The notes under the pieces were generated by a model that was given only the letters and a program-made list of their open reading frames with translations, ran no database searches and was not told the DNA's origin. A DNA stretch of 11,478 bases, from the NCBI GenBank assembly GCA_003154335.1, contig PMDE01000138.1, positions 1 through 11,478 of the forward strand, read 5' to 3'. How positions within the stretch are numbered: the first letter of the stretch is position 1; each line of letters begins with the position of its first letter. This document shows, piece by piece, positions 1-7,671 of the stretch. The position numbers and the translations under genes were made by a program. Origin of the DNA: Methanoregula sp. Lineage in GTDB: Archaea; Halobacteriota; Methanomicrobia; Methanomicrobiales; Methanospirillaceae.

Positions 1-1456
1 TATACCGGCAGATCACGCCATCTTTAATCCAGACCCAGCAGAGATTTTGTCCCCGTGCAGATTCAACCATCGAGAGCGTGTAACCATCATTCATCCGGGC
101 ATCTGAACTGATATCACCTTCCGGAATGGATGAAATAAGTCGTTCGATCAGGTCGAGTGAATCCATAATCTCAGATGCCTTGATGGTAAACCGGGAGAGT
201 ACATCTCCGTCACGCAGCCTTTGCAGTTTCAGTTCGAATTTGTCATAGATACCGTACGGGTGATTTACCCGCACATCGACTTCCCCTCCCGATGCCCGGG
301 CCACCGGCCCGGTAATATTGAGAGGACGTAAGAGGGAAGGACGGATAATACCTGTTGCAGCAAAACGGTCGACTACCGATGAAGTCGAGAGCATTATTTT
401 CAGCCCGATCCGGTAGCGCCTGCGCAGTTGTTTTGCGAATATGGCGATTTGATCGATCTGCGAAGGGGAAATGTCCCGGTTCATCCCGCCAATACAAACC
501 ATTCCCCTGAGGAAACGCGAGCCGCTCATCTGCTCAAACAAACGGAAACATTCCTCGCGCAGCACTGAGAACTGGCTTGCTCCCAGGGGGAACGCCACAT
601 CCACGAGCATGCCCGCCTGGTCTCCAAGATGCGAGCAGATTCGCTCCAGCTCAAGGAGGATAGTCCGCAGGTACCAGGCCCGGCCCGGGACCGGTATCTG
701 CGAGATTTGTTCAACAGCAATACACAATGCGGTCGCATTCGCCACGGATTCATCACCGCTCACCGCTTCAGCAATCCTGATGCAATCCCGCGGGGATTTT
801 CCCTCCGCAAGCTTCTCGATTCCCCGGTGTTTATAGAACATCCTTATCTCGAGATTGAAGATTGTCTCTCCAATCACACTGAACCGGAAATGACCCGGTT
901 CGATGATTCCCGCATGCACCGGTCCTACCGGGACCTGGTACATTCCCTCACCGCTCACGATCCTGAACGGGTATTCATCGTTGGAATCTACGGACTGCTT
1001 CGTGGTGATTGGCGCATTCCTGAACGCTTTTTTGAGAGGATGAAAGCCTTCCGGATAGGTCTCGTGCAGGAAGAGTCTGCGTGTATCGAATGCCCCGTCA
1101 AACCCGACACCGAACCCGTCACGGCATTCACGTTCAAACCATGATGCGGAAGGACAGGTGCCGGCTATTGATGTCGCATGTCCGTTGATGTCCCGGACAA
1201 GCACAAGAATGCTGGTCCTCCGTTCAAACACGTAAAAGAGCGTGTGTTCAGCATTTTTGGAGAAACCTTCGCAACAGAAGATACTGATGAGAACGAATTT
1301 GTTTGCAACCAGGTGTGAAACAGCCGTTTCGAATTCCGGCTCATCGATGAACACATAATGTTCATTATTGGATCCTGTAGTGATCCGACCGGAAGAGGCA
1401 TCATCTCCAAGAAATTCCTGTACCGCCCTGATCCCGATATCAATGTCAGCAGTCAT
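1..1456 (-). CDS. HyfG/HycE-like large subunit (NuoC-NuoD fusion), 3' end outside window, lacks N-terminal nickel CxxC
   Basis: This open frame starts at an ATG overlapping the upstream antiporter stop (TGATG) and runs off the left edge, giving 485 visible residues. Residues ~1-150 are NuoC-like, with W106-ERE-CRDGFGV and RRLFLHE...HPLKKAF. Residues ~165-485 are the NuoD/[NiFe] large-subunit domain: VGPVHAGIIEPGHFRFSV (177-194), HRGIEKLAE (210-218), the LLELERICSHLGD helix (268-279) and RGQ...VICRY near the end. In HycE-type hydrogenases the segment after HRGIEKLAE carries CGIC, which binds nickel. Here the aligned residues are SGDE (233-236), so both cysteines are gone. The second CxxC would lie past the window. 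The subunit should sit on the cytoplasmic arm of the membrane complex encoded upstream. By family it resembles Ehr-type relatives that have lost the NiFe site. Assignment to the family is secure; the catalytic activity is unknown. Confidence 0.9.
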   Translation of the reverse strand, partial: MTADIDIGIRAVQEFLGDDASSGRITTGSNNEHYVFIDEPEFETAVSHLVANKFVLISIFCCEGFSKNAEHTLFYVFERRTSILVLVRDINGHATSIAGTCPSASWFERECRDGFGVGFDGAFDTRRLFLHETYPEGFHPLKKAFRNAPITTKQSVDSNDEYPFRIVSGEGMYQVPVGPVHAGIIEPGHFRFSVIGETIFNLEIRMFYKHRGIEKLAEGKSPRDCIRIAEAVSGDESVANATALCIAVEQISQIPVPGRAWYLRTILLELERICSHLGDQAGMLVDVAFPLGASQFSVLREECFRLFEQMSGSRFLRGMVCIGGMNRDISPSQIDQIAIFAKQLRRRYRIGLKIMLSTSSVVDRFAATGIIRPSLLRPLNITGPVARASGGEVDVRVNHPYGIYDKFELKLQRLRDGDVLSRFTIKASEIMDSLDLIERLISSIPEGDISSDARMNDGYTLSMVESARGQNLCWVWIKDGVICRY

Positions 1457-2937
1457 CAGAAGTTCAGCTCCGTCACAATCTGATTAATGAAACCTGTAAT
1501 TCCCGAGGGGAGAAAGATCCCGATAACAAGGAGGAGCACGAGCAGGAAAATGATGGGCACTTTCATACTGGCAGGTGTCCTGTACTGTTCAATATCCGTC
1601 TGTGCTTCCGGCTCTGAAACACTGGTGAAATTCATAAGTACAAAATATCCCAGGGCTACGGCAGAGATAAACAACAGCAGCAGCATCGCGGCAAGCACCC
1701 ACAGGGAGACTGTACCCAGCTGCAGCAGGATGAAGAATTCAGAAAAGAAGAGGGGGAATGGGGGCATACCTATGATTGCAAGCCCGCCGAGAATGATCCC
1801 CCATGCGGCCAGTGGCTGGAGCCGGAATACATCCTTTATCTCATCTGCGGCATCGCTTACAAACCGGCTCCGGTACTGCCTGTGTAATATTCCGGAAGAG
1901 AAGAAGAGTGAGGCTTTGGTAAAAGAATGTGCCATAATGTGAAAGAGCACCCAGAAAACGGAGACCGGTGTTGAGATGGCAAGACCTACAAGCAGGATGC
2001 CCATATTTTCAACACTCGAGAATGCCACCAGTTTTTTTAAGTTTTTCTGGGGAAGCATTGACAGAGCAGCAATGCCGATGGTAAGGACGCCAAATACGGT
2101 AAGCATCGGTGCAATGGTGACAACTGCCGTTGACTGGTGCGTAATTGCATACATGCGGATGATCCCGTAGATACCAACATTCAGCAGGACACCTGAGAGA
2201 ATGGCACTCACTGCCGAAGGAGCTTTGGCATGTGCTTCAGGAAGCCATGTGTGGAAGGGGAAAATCCCGGACTTTGCCGCAAGACCGATAAAGACGAGCG
2301 CAAAGGACGCTATCATCATGCCCGGGGGAAACGTTGTGGCATGCTGCATGAGTACTGTCCAGTTCAGGGTTCCCGTGCCAAGACTGACCCGTGACATTTC
2401 GAAGAGAAATATGAACCCGGCAAAGGTAAAGAGCATGGAGACCGAAGCAACGAAAATATATTTGATCGCTGCGTCGATATTCTCGCGGGCTGACAGAATG
2501 GCGATGAGCATTGCGGAGATGATAGTGGTCAGCTCGGCAAAGATCCAGAAAAGTGCGAGATTGTCAGAAATGAACGCAAGGACAATGACCAGCAGGAGCA
2601 GGGTCCAGGCCACATAGAAGAGCTTGAGGCTGCCTTTCTCCAGTTCCCCGCTTTTAAGGAGTCCTTCGACATATCCTCTGGCGTAAACTGCGGCACAGGT
2701 AAATATGAGCGTGGCAATAAGAACCTCAAAAAGACCAAGATGATCGATAAAGAAGTACTGGCTGTCGATGAGAAACGAAACAACGGGTACCTGCTGGAAC
2801 ACAACGAGGTAAGCAGTAAGAGTCGTAAAGATCAGTGCCTGGCCAATACAGACGGAATTCATCTGCCGGTGGTTCCGGGCGAATGCGATGATGACAAGTG
2901 AGAGCACGGATACCAGAACAAATGCAATCAGGATCAT
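1456..2937 (-). CDS. hyfF: HyfF-like antiporter-type membrane subunit
   Basis: This 493-residue, very hydrophobic protein (about 14 predicted membrane helices by eye) is of the NuoL/M/N and Mrp antiporter family. Family landmarks are visible: the helix-5 glutamate in LFWIFAELTT (E135), the helix-7 lysine in AAKSGIFPFHTWLPEAH (K222), the PSAVSAILSG loop, the KKLVAFSSVENMG helix (K301/K302) and HSFTKASLFF (K341). E. coli HyfF is a little longer (about 526 residues). It likely forms one of two ion-translocating channels in the complex. The ATG at 2937 overlaps the hyfE stop by 4 nt (ATGA) and is preceded by a strong GAGGAGG ribosome binding site, which settles the start. The next gene, hyfG-like, begins on this gene's stop codon. 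It could also be called NuoN- or MrpD-like; the neighbours favour HyfF. Confidence 0.92.
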   Translation of the reverse strand: MILIAFVLVSVLSLVIIAFARNHRQMNSVCIGQALIFTTLTAYLVVFQQVPVVSFLIDSQYFFIDHLGLFEVLIATLIFTCAAVYARGYVEGLLKSGELEKGSLKLFYVAWTLLLLVIVLAFISDNLALFWIFAELTTIISAMLIAILSARENIDAAIKYIFVASVSMLFTFAGFIFLFEMSRVSLGTGTLNWTVLMQHATTFPPGMMIASFALVFIGLAAKSGIFPFHTWLPEAHAKAPSAVSAILSGVLLNVGIYGIIRMYAITHQSTAVVTIAPMLTVFGVLTIGIAALSMLPQKNLKKLVAFSSVENMGILLVGLAISTPVSVFWVLFHIMAHSFTKASLFFSSGILHRQYRSRFVSDAADEIKDVFRLQPLAAWGIILGGLAIIGMPPFPLFFSEFFILLQLGTVSLWVLAAMLLLLFISAVALGYFVLMNFTSVSEPEAQTDIEQYRTPASMKVPIIFLLVLLLVIGIFLPSGITGFINQIVTELNF

Positions 2938-3626
2938 ATAACCTCCTCAGAATCATCCAGAAGATGGAAGCGGTGGAGACGTTTGTGGTAATCCTCAAGG
3001 GTTGAGTCAATACCGACAGAAAGGATGGTTGTCAGGATAACAAGGATAATAAGATCGATAATAATCAAAAACTCGATGATGAACGGGAGTTCCGTCACAA
3101 ACATTCCAAAAAGAAGCACCCCGTTTTCCATGGAGAGAAAACCCAGCACCTTCGTGATCGCCCGCTTTCTGCTGAATGTCACCATCATACCCATCAGCAT
3201 AAGCGATATTCCCAGGACAGCACCAAAGAAGAAGAGGTTCTCCCTCGATGGACTTCCCACTACAATTCTTGAAAGCGCCATGTAGATCACCAGCATCAGT
3301 ATCATGGAGATAAGGAGTGATGTGGTGGGACTGAGGTAATGGAATTCGATGTCGCGCTTGATCCGGATCTTTTCCTGGATGGTTGCAATGAAGTAAGGGA
3401 TGATTATTACCTTGCTGATAAATGTAACTCCCGCAATTGCCAGGAGAACCACGGATCCTTCAAGAAAATAGAGTGCAAGAGCAATGCAGACCAGAGTGAG
3501 ACTCTGGAGAGCATAGACGGACACCACGGAAAGCAGGTTGCGTGTTGAGATAATGTACGCTGCAGTGATGATGACGCAGACAAACAGGATCCTTATAATT
3601 CCTTCAATCGTTACCTGCTCTATCAC
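2934..3626 (-). CDS. hyfE: HyfE-like membrane subunit (NuoK-type)
   Basis: This 230-residue membrane protein has about seven hydrophobic stretches and a charged C-terminal tail. E. coli HyfE is about 216 residues. The segment KVLGFLSMENGVLLFG (159-174) contains the ENG glutamate (E167) typical of NuoK/HyfE. A second acidic helix follows (EFLIIIDLIILV, 185-196). K72 lies in a membrane helix. HyfE-type subunits link the NuoH-like base to the antiporter-like subunits and contribute to the proton path. The start is GTG at 3626, giving a GTGA overlap of 4 nt with the upstream hyfC stop. A GAGGTG ribosome binding site lies just before it. The stop overlaps the hyfF ATG by 4 nt. The HyfE call over a plain NuoK rests on length and gene order. 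Confidence 0.88.
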   Translation of the reverse strand: MIEQVTIEGIIRILFVCVIITAAYIISTRNLLSVVSVYALQSLTLVCIALALYFLEGSVVLLAIAGVTFISKVIIIPYFIATIQEKIRIKRDIEFHYLSPTTSLLISMILMLVIYMALSRIVVGSPSRENLFFFGAVLGISLMLMGMMVTFSRKRAITKVLGFLSMENGVLLFGMFVTELPFIIEFLIIIDLIILVILTTILSVGIDSTLEDYHKRLHRFHLLDDSEEVI

Positions 3627-4564
3627 GAAAACACCTCAATGATGATGATAAGAGTTGAGAAGAAGAATGCCATGGCAAAGAGACTCGGTAGCTGGAAGAA
3701 CCGTTTCTTTGCCATTGACGATTCAAAGAGCCCGATTACTCCTGCGAGGACAGAACATTTAATCATAAAAGCAATCACGGCTATGAGAATCCCTGCAAAG
3801 GTGAGGGTTGTAGCAATACCGAAAGGAACGATCAGGTTAATGAGGAGGGCCATAAGAACTGTCATCTTGACTGCAGAGGAAAGTTCCATCAGGGCTAAAT
3901 TCCTGCCGGATTGTTCAAGGATCATCCCTTCGTGGATCATAGTGAGCTCGAGATGTGTTTCAGGGTTATCAACCGGGATCCTCGAGGTTTCTACGATGAG
4001 AATGATAAACAGCGAGATGCCGATCAGGATTAGTGTCGGTGTGGCTGGTGATCCGGATGCTGCGGTGAGAAAAAACATGTCAAAAATATTGAGGGACTTA
4101 AAGACGAACGCCAGGGCAGCAAAGACAATAATGGTCGTAGGTTCAATGATCGACGATATACTCATCTCCCGCGAACTGCCCATTCCTCCAAAACAACTGC
4201 CGGCATCAAGACCTGCGAGCGCCATGAAGAACCGGGCCAGGGCAAGCAGGTACAAAAAGAGGATGATGTTTCCGATACCCCCGATGGGTTCGGGTACAAA
4301 GACCAGCGGGACGAAGAGGGCGGCAACGAGGATTGCTGCCAGTGTGACAAGAGGTGTGACCCGCATTATCCGCGAGGAGTTGGGTGAGTAAATGACCTCT
4401 TTTTTTAACAGTTTTATTAACGTGAAGTATGTCTGGAAGACGGATGGGCCAGACCGCCCCTGTGTCCATGCCTTGACTTTCTTTATCAGGCTGACGAAAA
4501 GTGGCGAAATTGCCAGAATTATCGCAGTATTGATAACAAGGTACAGGACAAAATCGAAGTTCAT
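3623..4564 (-). CDS. hyfC: HyfC/HycD-like membrane anchor (NuoH family)
   Basis: This 313-residue integral membrane subunit (about eight helices) is of the NuoH/HycD/EchB family, which anchors the large and small subunits to the membrane and forms the entry to the ion path. Visible motifs are GRSGPSVFQTYFTLIKLLKKE (positions 36-56), LAGLDAGSCFGGMGSSREM (116-134) followed by EP (141-142), and PVDNPETHLELTMIHEGM (197-214), the highly conserved charged loop. I chose the ATG at 4564 because it gives the same 4 nt ATGA overlap with the upstream gene as the other junctions and has GGGTGG just ahead. An in-frame GTG at 4573 would add three residues (MVC). The stop overlaps the hyfE GTG. There is no HyfD-like gene between this gene and hyfE, unlike in the E. 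coli hyf operon. Confidence 0.92.
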   Translation of the reverse strand: MNFDFVLYLVINTAIILAISPLFVSLIKKVKAWTQGRSGPSVFQTYFTLIKLLKKEVIYSPNSSRIMRVTPLVTLAAILVAALFVPLVFVPEPIGGIGNIILFLYLLALARFFMALAGLDAGSCFGGMGSSREMSISSIIEPTTIIVFAALAFVFKSLNIFDMFFLTAASGSPATPTLILIGISLFIILIVETSRIPVDNPETHLELTMIHEGMILEQSGRNLALMELSSAVKMTVLMALLINLIVPFGIATTLTFAGILIAVIAFMIKCSVLAGVIGLFESSMAKKRFFQLPSLFAMAFFFSTLIIIIEVFS

Positions 4565-6504
4565 GCAAACCACCCGAGGAAAATGATGAGGGCGATGACC
4601 GTGATAAAAACATAGAAAAGGTACGTATCAAGGCACCCGTTCTGGAATCGTGATACCTCTTTTGCTAACCGCATGGACTGTTGCGCTATGGGGCGGTAAA
4701 GATACTCCTCAAAGACCTTCAGGAGACGTATTTCTCCCCTGCCCTCTTTGAAGATGCAGTTTTTCTGGTCAAAGAATATTCGTTCATTTTTTGTCCTTGT
4801 ACGATAGATCGCGGAGAAGATGATGTCGAGAGGTTCAGAGAACCCATGGCCACTGTATTCTGACGACGCTTTCTGGGAGAGCGTCCCGCATCCCCATGTT
4901 TCACTTATCCGTACTTCATGCGAGGCCGTAAAATACAACGCACCATACGTAAGGACAGCCATTCCGAGGAGCAGCAGGCCTACGAGAAGCATATCCGGGA
5001 GGGGAACGGCAAAACCCACGATTGTAAAGATCTGGAGTGCGAATACCCCCAAAAGGATACAGGCAGCCGCAAGTATCGCCGGCCCGATCAGCATTGTGCG
5101 GGGGACTTCACGCGCCGCAGCGCTCTCCTGAGAACGCGGCAGAGCAAGGAATATCGAGCCAAACGCTTTGACAAAGCATGCCGCGGATAATGCGCTGGTG
5201 AGTGCAAAGAGGGCAAGAGAAATAAAGAGGATCACTTTAAACAGCGGATCTACGACAGTAACTGAGGAGAAGAAGGCAATAAAGATCAGGAGCTCGCTTG
5301 CAAACCCGTTCAGGGGGGGTAAAGCGGCAATTGAGAGTGCGCCGACAAAGAAAAGCGCGGAAGTGACCGGCATACTCCGCGAGAGGCCTCCCATATGTTC
5401 AATGTCTCTCGTTCCGGTTGCATACACAACCGATCCCGATGTAAGGAAGAGCAGGCTCTTAAAGAGGGAATGGTTCAGCGCATGAAAGAGCGCTCCCAGC
5501 AAACTGATGGTTGCAAGCAGGGGGAGGCTGCTTGCGGTAAAAATCACAAAAAGACCAACACCAATAAAAATAATACCGATATTCTCAATGCTCGAATAGG
5601 CCAGCATTCCCTTGACGTCATGCTCTTTTAACGCGTAGATGACCCCGAGAACTGCCGATGCTGCTCCAGCAGCAAGAATCAGAACGCCCCACCAGAGGTC
5701 AGGCGTGAAAACGTCCAACAGGAAACGAACAATACCATATACGGCGATCTTGAGCATCACGCCGGACATAAGTGCGGAGACCGGGGATGGGCTTGCAGGG
5801 TGTGCATAGGGCAGCCACTTGTGGAACGGGATAATTCCCGCCTTGATGGAGAATCCTAAAAAAAGAGCGAGAAAAGCGAGGGTGATGAGAGGTGCTGATA
5901 CTGGTGAAAGGTGCAGAAAAGCAAACGAACCGCTGATGATATAAAGGACGATGATTCCCAGAAGAATAAAAAGAGACGATAACTGGGTCATCACAAAATA
6001 AAATATCCCGGCTTTTATTGTGTCGCGTTGCGAATATTCGTACATGACCAGGAAAAATGAGGCTCCCGCCATCAGTTCCCAGAACAGGAAAAACGAGATT
6101 GTATTTGCGGAAGCGACAACCAGCACCATCGCAAGGACGAACAGATTGGTACAACTGCAGAGGAGGTTTCGTCGGGTTGAACCATTTTCATGCTCAATAT
6201 ACCCGGTGAAATAGAGAGCGACACACGATGAGACAACTGCGATGATGAAAAGAAAAAATGAAGCGAGCCGGTCAATAACAAACGAAAGTGAGAACCCCGG
6301 GATGGGTTGATAAAGAATAAAGAAAACCGAATCACCCTTAAGCAGGGTCATAAGAGAGAGCATCCCCAGCAGAAGGGATGCAACTATTGTACATGAGAAC
6401 GAAAATGTCCGTATAAATCTACGGTCAAACGATGCAGTTATCAGGGGAAAGATTGAGCCGGCAAGAAGAATGACGAGCGATAGAATGAAAAGTTCAACTA
6501 TCAT
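4561..6504 (-). CDS. hyfB: HyfB-like antiporter-type membrane subunit, first gene of the complex
   Basis: This 647-residue membrane protein is of the HyfB/HycC class, the NuoL-like subunits (E. coli HyfB is about 672). The N-terminal part holds the antiporter core: FFLFWELMAGASFFLV with E143, FSIKAGIIPFHKWLPYAHP with K221, the PSPVSALMSG loop, MLKIAVYG (K252), DVKGMLAYSSIENIG (K298) and HSLFKSLLFL (K349). After about residue 520 comes the tail typical of HyfB, with SETWGCG (from ~529), GFSEPLDIIFSAIY and a last membrane helix at the C-terminus. It probably forms the distal ion channel of the complex. The ATG at 6504 follows a good GAGGTG site at 7-8 nt. It heads the run hyfB-C-E-F-G, all on the minus strand, and its stop overlaps hyfC. 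The family call is secure; the transported ion (H+ or Na+) cannot be read. Confidence 0.92.
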   Translation of the reverse strand: MIVELFILSLVILLAGSIFPLITASFDRRFIRTFSFSCTIVASLLLGMLSLMTLLKGDSVFFILYQPIPGFSLSFVIDRLASFFLFIIAVVSSCVALYFTGYIEHENGSTRRNLLCSCTNLFVLAMVLVVASANTISFFLFWELMAGASFFLVMYEYSQRDTIKAGIFYFVMTQLSSLFILLGIIVLYIISGSFAFLHLSPVSAPLITLAFLALFLGFSIKAGIIPFHKWLPYAHPASPSPVSALMSGVMLKIAVYGIVRFLLDVFTPDLWWGVLILAAGAASAVLGVIYALKEHDVKGMLAYSSIENIGIIFIGVGLFVIFTASSLPLLATISLLGALFHALNHSLFKSLLFLTSGSVVYATGTRDIEHMGGLSRSMPVTSALFFVGALSIAALPPLNGFASELLIFIAFFSSVTVVDPLFKVILFISLALFALTSALSAACFVKAFGSIFLALPRSQESAAAREVPRTMLIGPAILAAACILLGVFALQIFTIVGFAVPLPDMLLVGLLLLGMAVLTYGALYFTASHEVRISETWGCGTLSQKASSEYSGHGFSEPLDIIFSAIYRTRTKNERIFFDQKNCIFKEGRGEIRLLKVFEEYLYRPIAQQSMRLAKEVSRFQNGCLDTYLFYVFITVIALIIFLGWFA

Positions 6505-6584
6505 CTTTGCACCTCATTACCCTGTTGTGCATTTCAGCTGACATAAGACCGCAGAAATTCACCCATACTCTCTCCAGAACTCCG

Positions 6585-6602
6585 ATTGAGTATAATCCGG
6601 TT
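6585..6602 (-). promoter_or_regulatory. weak TATA-like element upstream of hyfB
   Basis: In the 118 bp between the GNAT stop and hyfB, the minus strand reads CCGGATTATACTC. This is a weak archaeal TATA-like box about 90 nt before the hyfB ATG, implying a leader of roughly 60 nt. It is a modest match only. The operon may instead be read through from the GNAT gene, which lies on the same strand. Confidence 0.2.
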
Positions 6603-6622
6603 ATTCATGCCCTCAACCCATA

Positions 6623-7276
6623 TCAGGTTGCCTGTTCCGAAATTAGAGCAGTAGGATCACGTTTCATCGGACAGACATCTATTCCTTTGAGATTTCCCAT
6701 GCAGAACCCAAACCTGTCCCGGATTGTTTTTGGCAGGTCACACTCTGCCATGGGATAGAACCCCAGGCTTCCATAGAAATCCACCAGTTCAATCTTTGAG
6801 TGCATGTAGAGGGTCTCATGTCTGCCGCACTCCTCTACGAGAAGGATCATAACCGAGCGGGCAAATCCATGCCGCCGGTATTCGTCGAGAACATAAACCG
6901 CATCGACTTCGAGACCGTCCGGATGGCGTGAGCATCGGGCAACTCCTATCAGTTTTGAACCCGCGAATGCAGCAAAAAGCCGGTCATTGATCTGATCAGC
7001 AGTCTGTTGATGGTAGTGGACCCAGATCTCCCGTTCAGCCCTGACGAGCTCAGCGGGAGAAAGCTCGCGTACATCCACGGCACCGAATTCCTGAGCCGTC
7101 GATGCAACGACACCCGGGGAAAACAAGGCTTTTCCAATCTGAATAAAAAAATGAGAATGGAAAGTGACAAAACCTCCGCTTTCCTCCCCGGCAAGCGTAT
7201 AAAGGGTAAGAAGGGTCTGGTCCTCGCTGAACTGTTCCGGGTCAGCGTAAGAAGAAATGATCGGTATACGGCACAT
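6623..7276 (-). CDS. GNAT-family N-acetyltransferase, N-terminus uncertain (possible frameshift)
   Basis: The 217-residue frame has a C-terminal half that is a GNAT acetyl-CoA-dependent acyltransferase domain. LIGVARCSRHPDGLEVDAVYV (109-129) gives strands 3-4. The acetyl-CoA loop is DEYRRHGFARSVM (R134-x-x-G-x-A), and LVDFYGSLGFYPM (164-176) gives the last strand-helix with its usual tyrosine. The substrate is unknown. Residues ~1-70 are not recognised. The ATG at 7276 is chosen; a TTG at 7282 is in frame. The start is doubtful: GAGG abuts the ATG with almost no spacer. The overlapping -7376 to -7242 frame reads like a real N-terminus and could join here at YADPEQF after a one-base shift. The C-terminal stop lies 118 bp before hyfB on the same strand, so co-transcription is possible but not shown. 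Confidence 0.75.
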   Translation of the reverse strand: MCRIPIISSYADPEQFSEDQTLLTLYTLAGEESGGFVTFHSHFFIQIGKALFSPGVVASTAQEFGAVDVRELSPAELVRAEREIWVHYHQQTADQINDRLFAAFAGSKLIGVARCSRHPDGLEVDAVYVLDEYRRHGFARSVMILLVEECGRHETLYMHSKIELVDFYGSLGFYPMAECDLPKTIRDRFGFCMGNLKGIDVCPMKRDPTALISEQAT

Positions 7277-7376
7277 CCTCAAAAACTGTTTTCCCTGCAG
7301 GGATATGATACAGATAATCGCGCATTCGGATCATCGTTGCGATGTCAATTTCTTTATGTTGCCCTCTTCTAAACAT
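7242..7376 (-). CDS. 44-codon open frame overlapping the GNAT 5' end; possible displaced N-terminus
   Basis: An ATG at 7376 opens a 44-residue frame that ends 35 nt inside the GNAT frame. Its sequence looks protein-like (RDYLYHIPAGKTVFEDVPY, then TDHFFLR and stop). Removing one T from the TTCTTCTTAC run at 7248-7257 would join it to the GNAT frame as ...TDHFF-YADPEQF.... An internal ATG near 7331 (MIRMRDY) is an alternative start. A TATA-like element lies about 45 nt upstream. It is either the true N-terminus of the acetyltransferase, cut off by a frameshift or sequencing error, or a small coupled gene. No known family is recognised. Confidence 0.4.
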   Translation of the reverse strand: MFRRGQHKEIDIATMIRMRDYLYHIPAGKTVFEDVPYTDHFFLR

Positions 7377-7416
7377 AAAAGCATCTGTAGTCTCCGAAGA
7401 AAAACTGTTTTTTTAA

Positions 7417-7428
7417 CCTATATTTCGG
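7417..7428 (-). promoter_or_regulatory. TATA-like promoter element for the GNAT locus
   Basis: The minus strand reads CCGAAATATAGG, a purine-rich BRE-like start followed by a TATA-like core. It is placed about 45 nt before the ATG at 7376, which would give a leader of about 20 nt. This fits the 44-codon frame as the true 5' end of the locus better than the GNAT ATG 100 nt further on. Confidence 0.35.
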
Positions 7429-7612
7429 ACTTTTCCGCTCAAAGGGCAGGTAACATTTTGGAATCCCACAAAAAATTCTGCCTGGATATGAAATCCGGCA
7501 ATAAATATTGACAATTGCAATTTCTGCGCGCAAAATGCGTCATGAGGTTTTTGCTGAACGCATAATGGGCAGCCAAGTGAGCCCCCCTGTTCTTTTTCTG
7601 ACCTGCAATTAT

Positions 7613-7624
7613 CCGAATAAAATC
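7613..7624 (+). promoter_or_regulatory. TATA-like element upstream of carbonic anhydrase
   Basis: CCGAATAAAATC resembles an archaeal BRE/TATA pair. With initiation about 25 nt downstream it would give a leader of roughly 75-80 nt that includes the inverted repeat at 7672-7694. The match is only moderate. Confidence 0.3.
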
Positions 7625-7671
7625 ACAAAATTTAACTGATTGCCGGCACGAGTGGAAACTACAGGCAGACT

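Noticed and set aside
471..1144. Plus-strand open frames of 121 and 171 codons
   Set aside because: They lie antisense to the hydrogenase-like large subunit, which shows full NuoC/NuoD motifs; the antisense translations have no recognisable motifs.
1165..1443. Minus-strand 92-codon open frame
   Set aside because: It is an out-of-frame shadow within the NuoC-like start of the large subunit; the frame from 1456 carries the family motifs.
3639..4391. Plus-strand 250-codon open frame
   Set aside because: It is antisense to hyfC, where the minus-strand motifs are unmistakable. The translation is Arg/Ser/Ile-rich, as expected from the complement of a membrane-protein gene.
6507..6758. Plus-strand 83-codon open frame between hyfB and GNAT
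   Set aside because: Half of it is antisense to the GNAT 3' end, and it has no ribosome site or family resemblance.
7393..7429. TCCGAA ... TTCGGA inverted repeat with a long loop
   Set aside because: Only six pairs around a 25 nt loop; expected by chance in a window of this size, and it overlaps the better-supported TATA-like element.
7007..7511. Two plus-strand open frames (121 and 84 codons) crossing the GNAT 5' end
   Set aside because: They are antisense to GNAT coding sequence and extend into AT-rich intergenic DNA; composition and content look non-coding.
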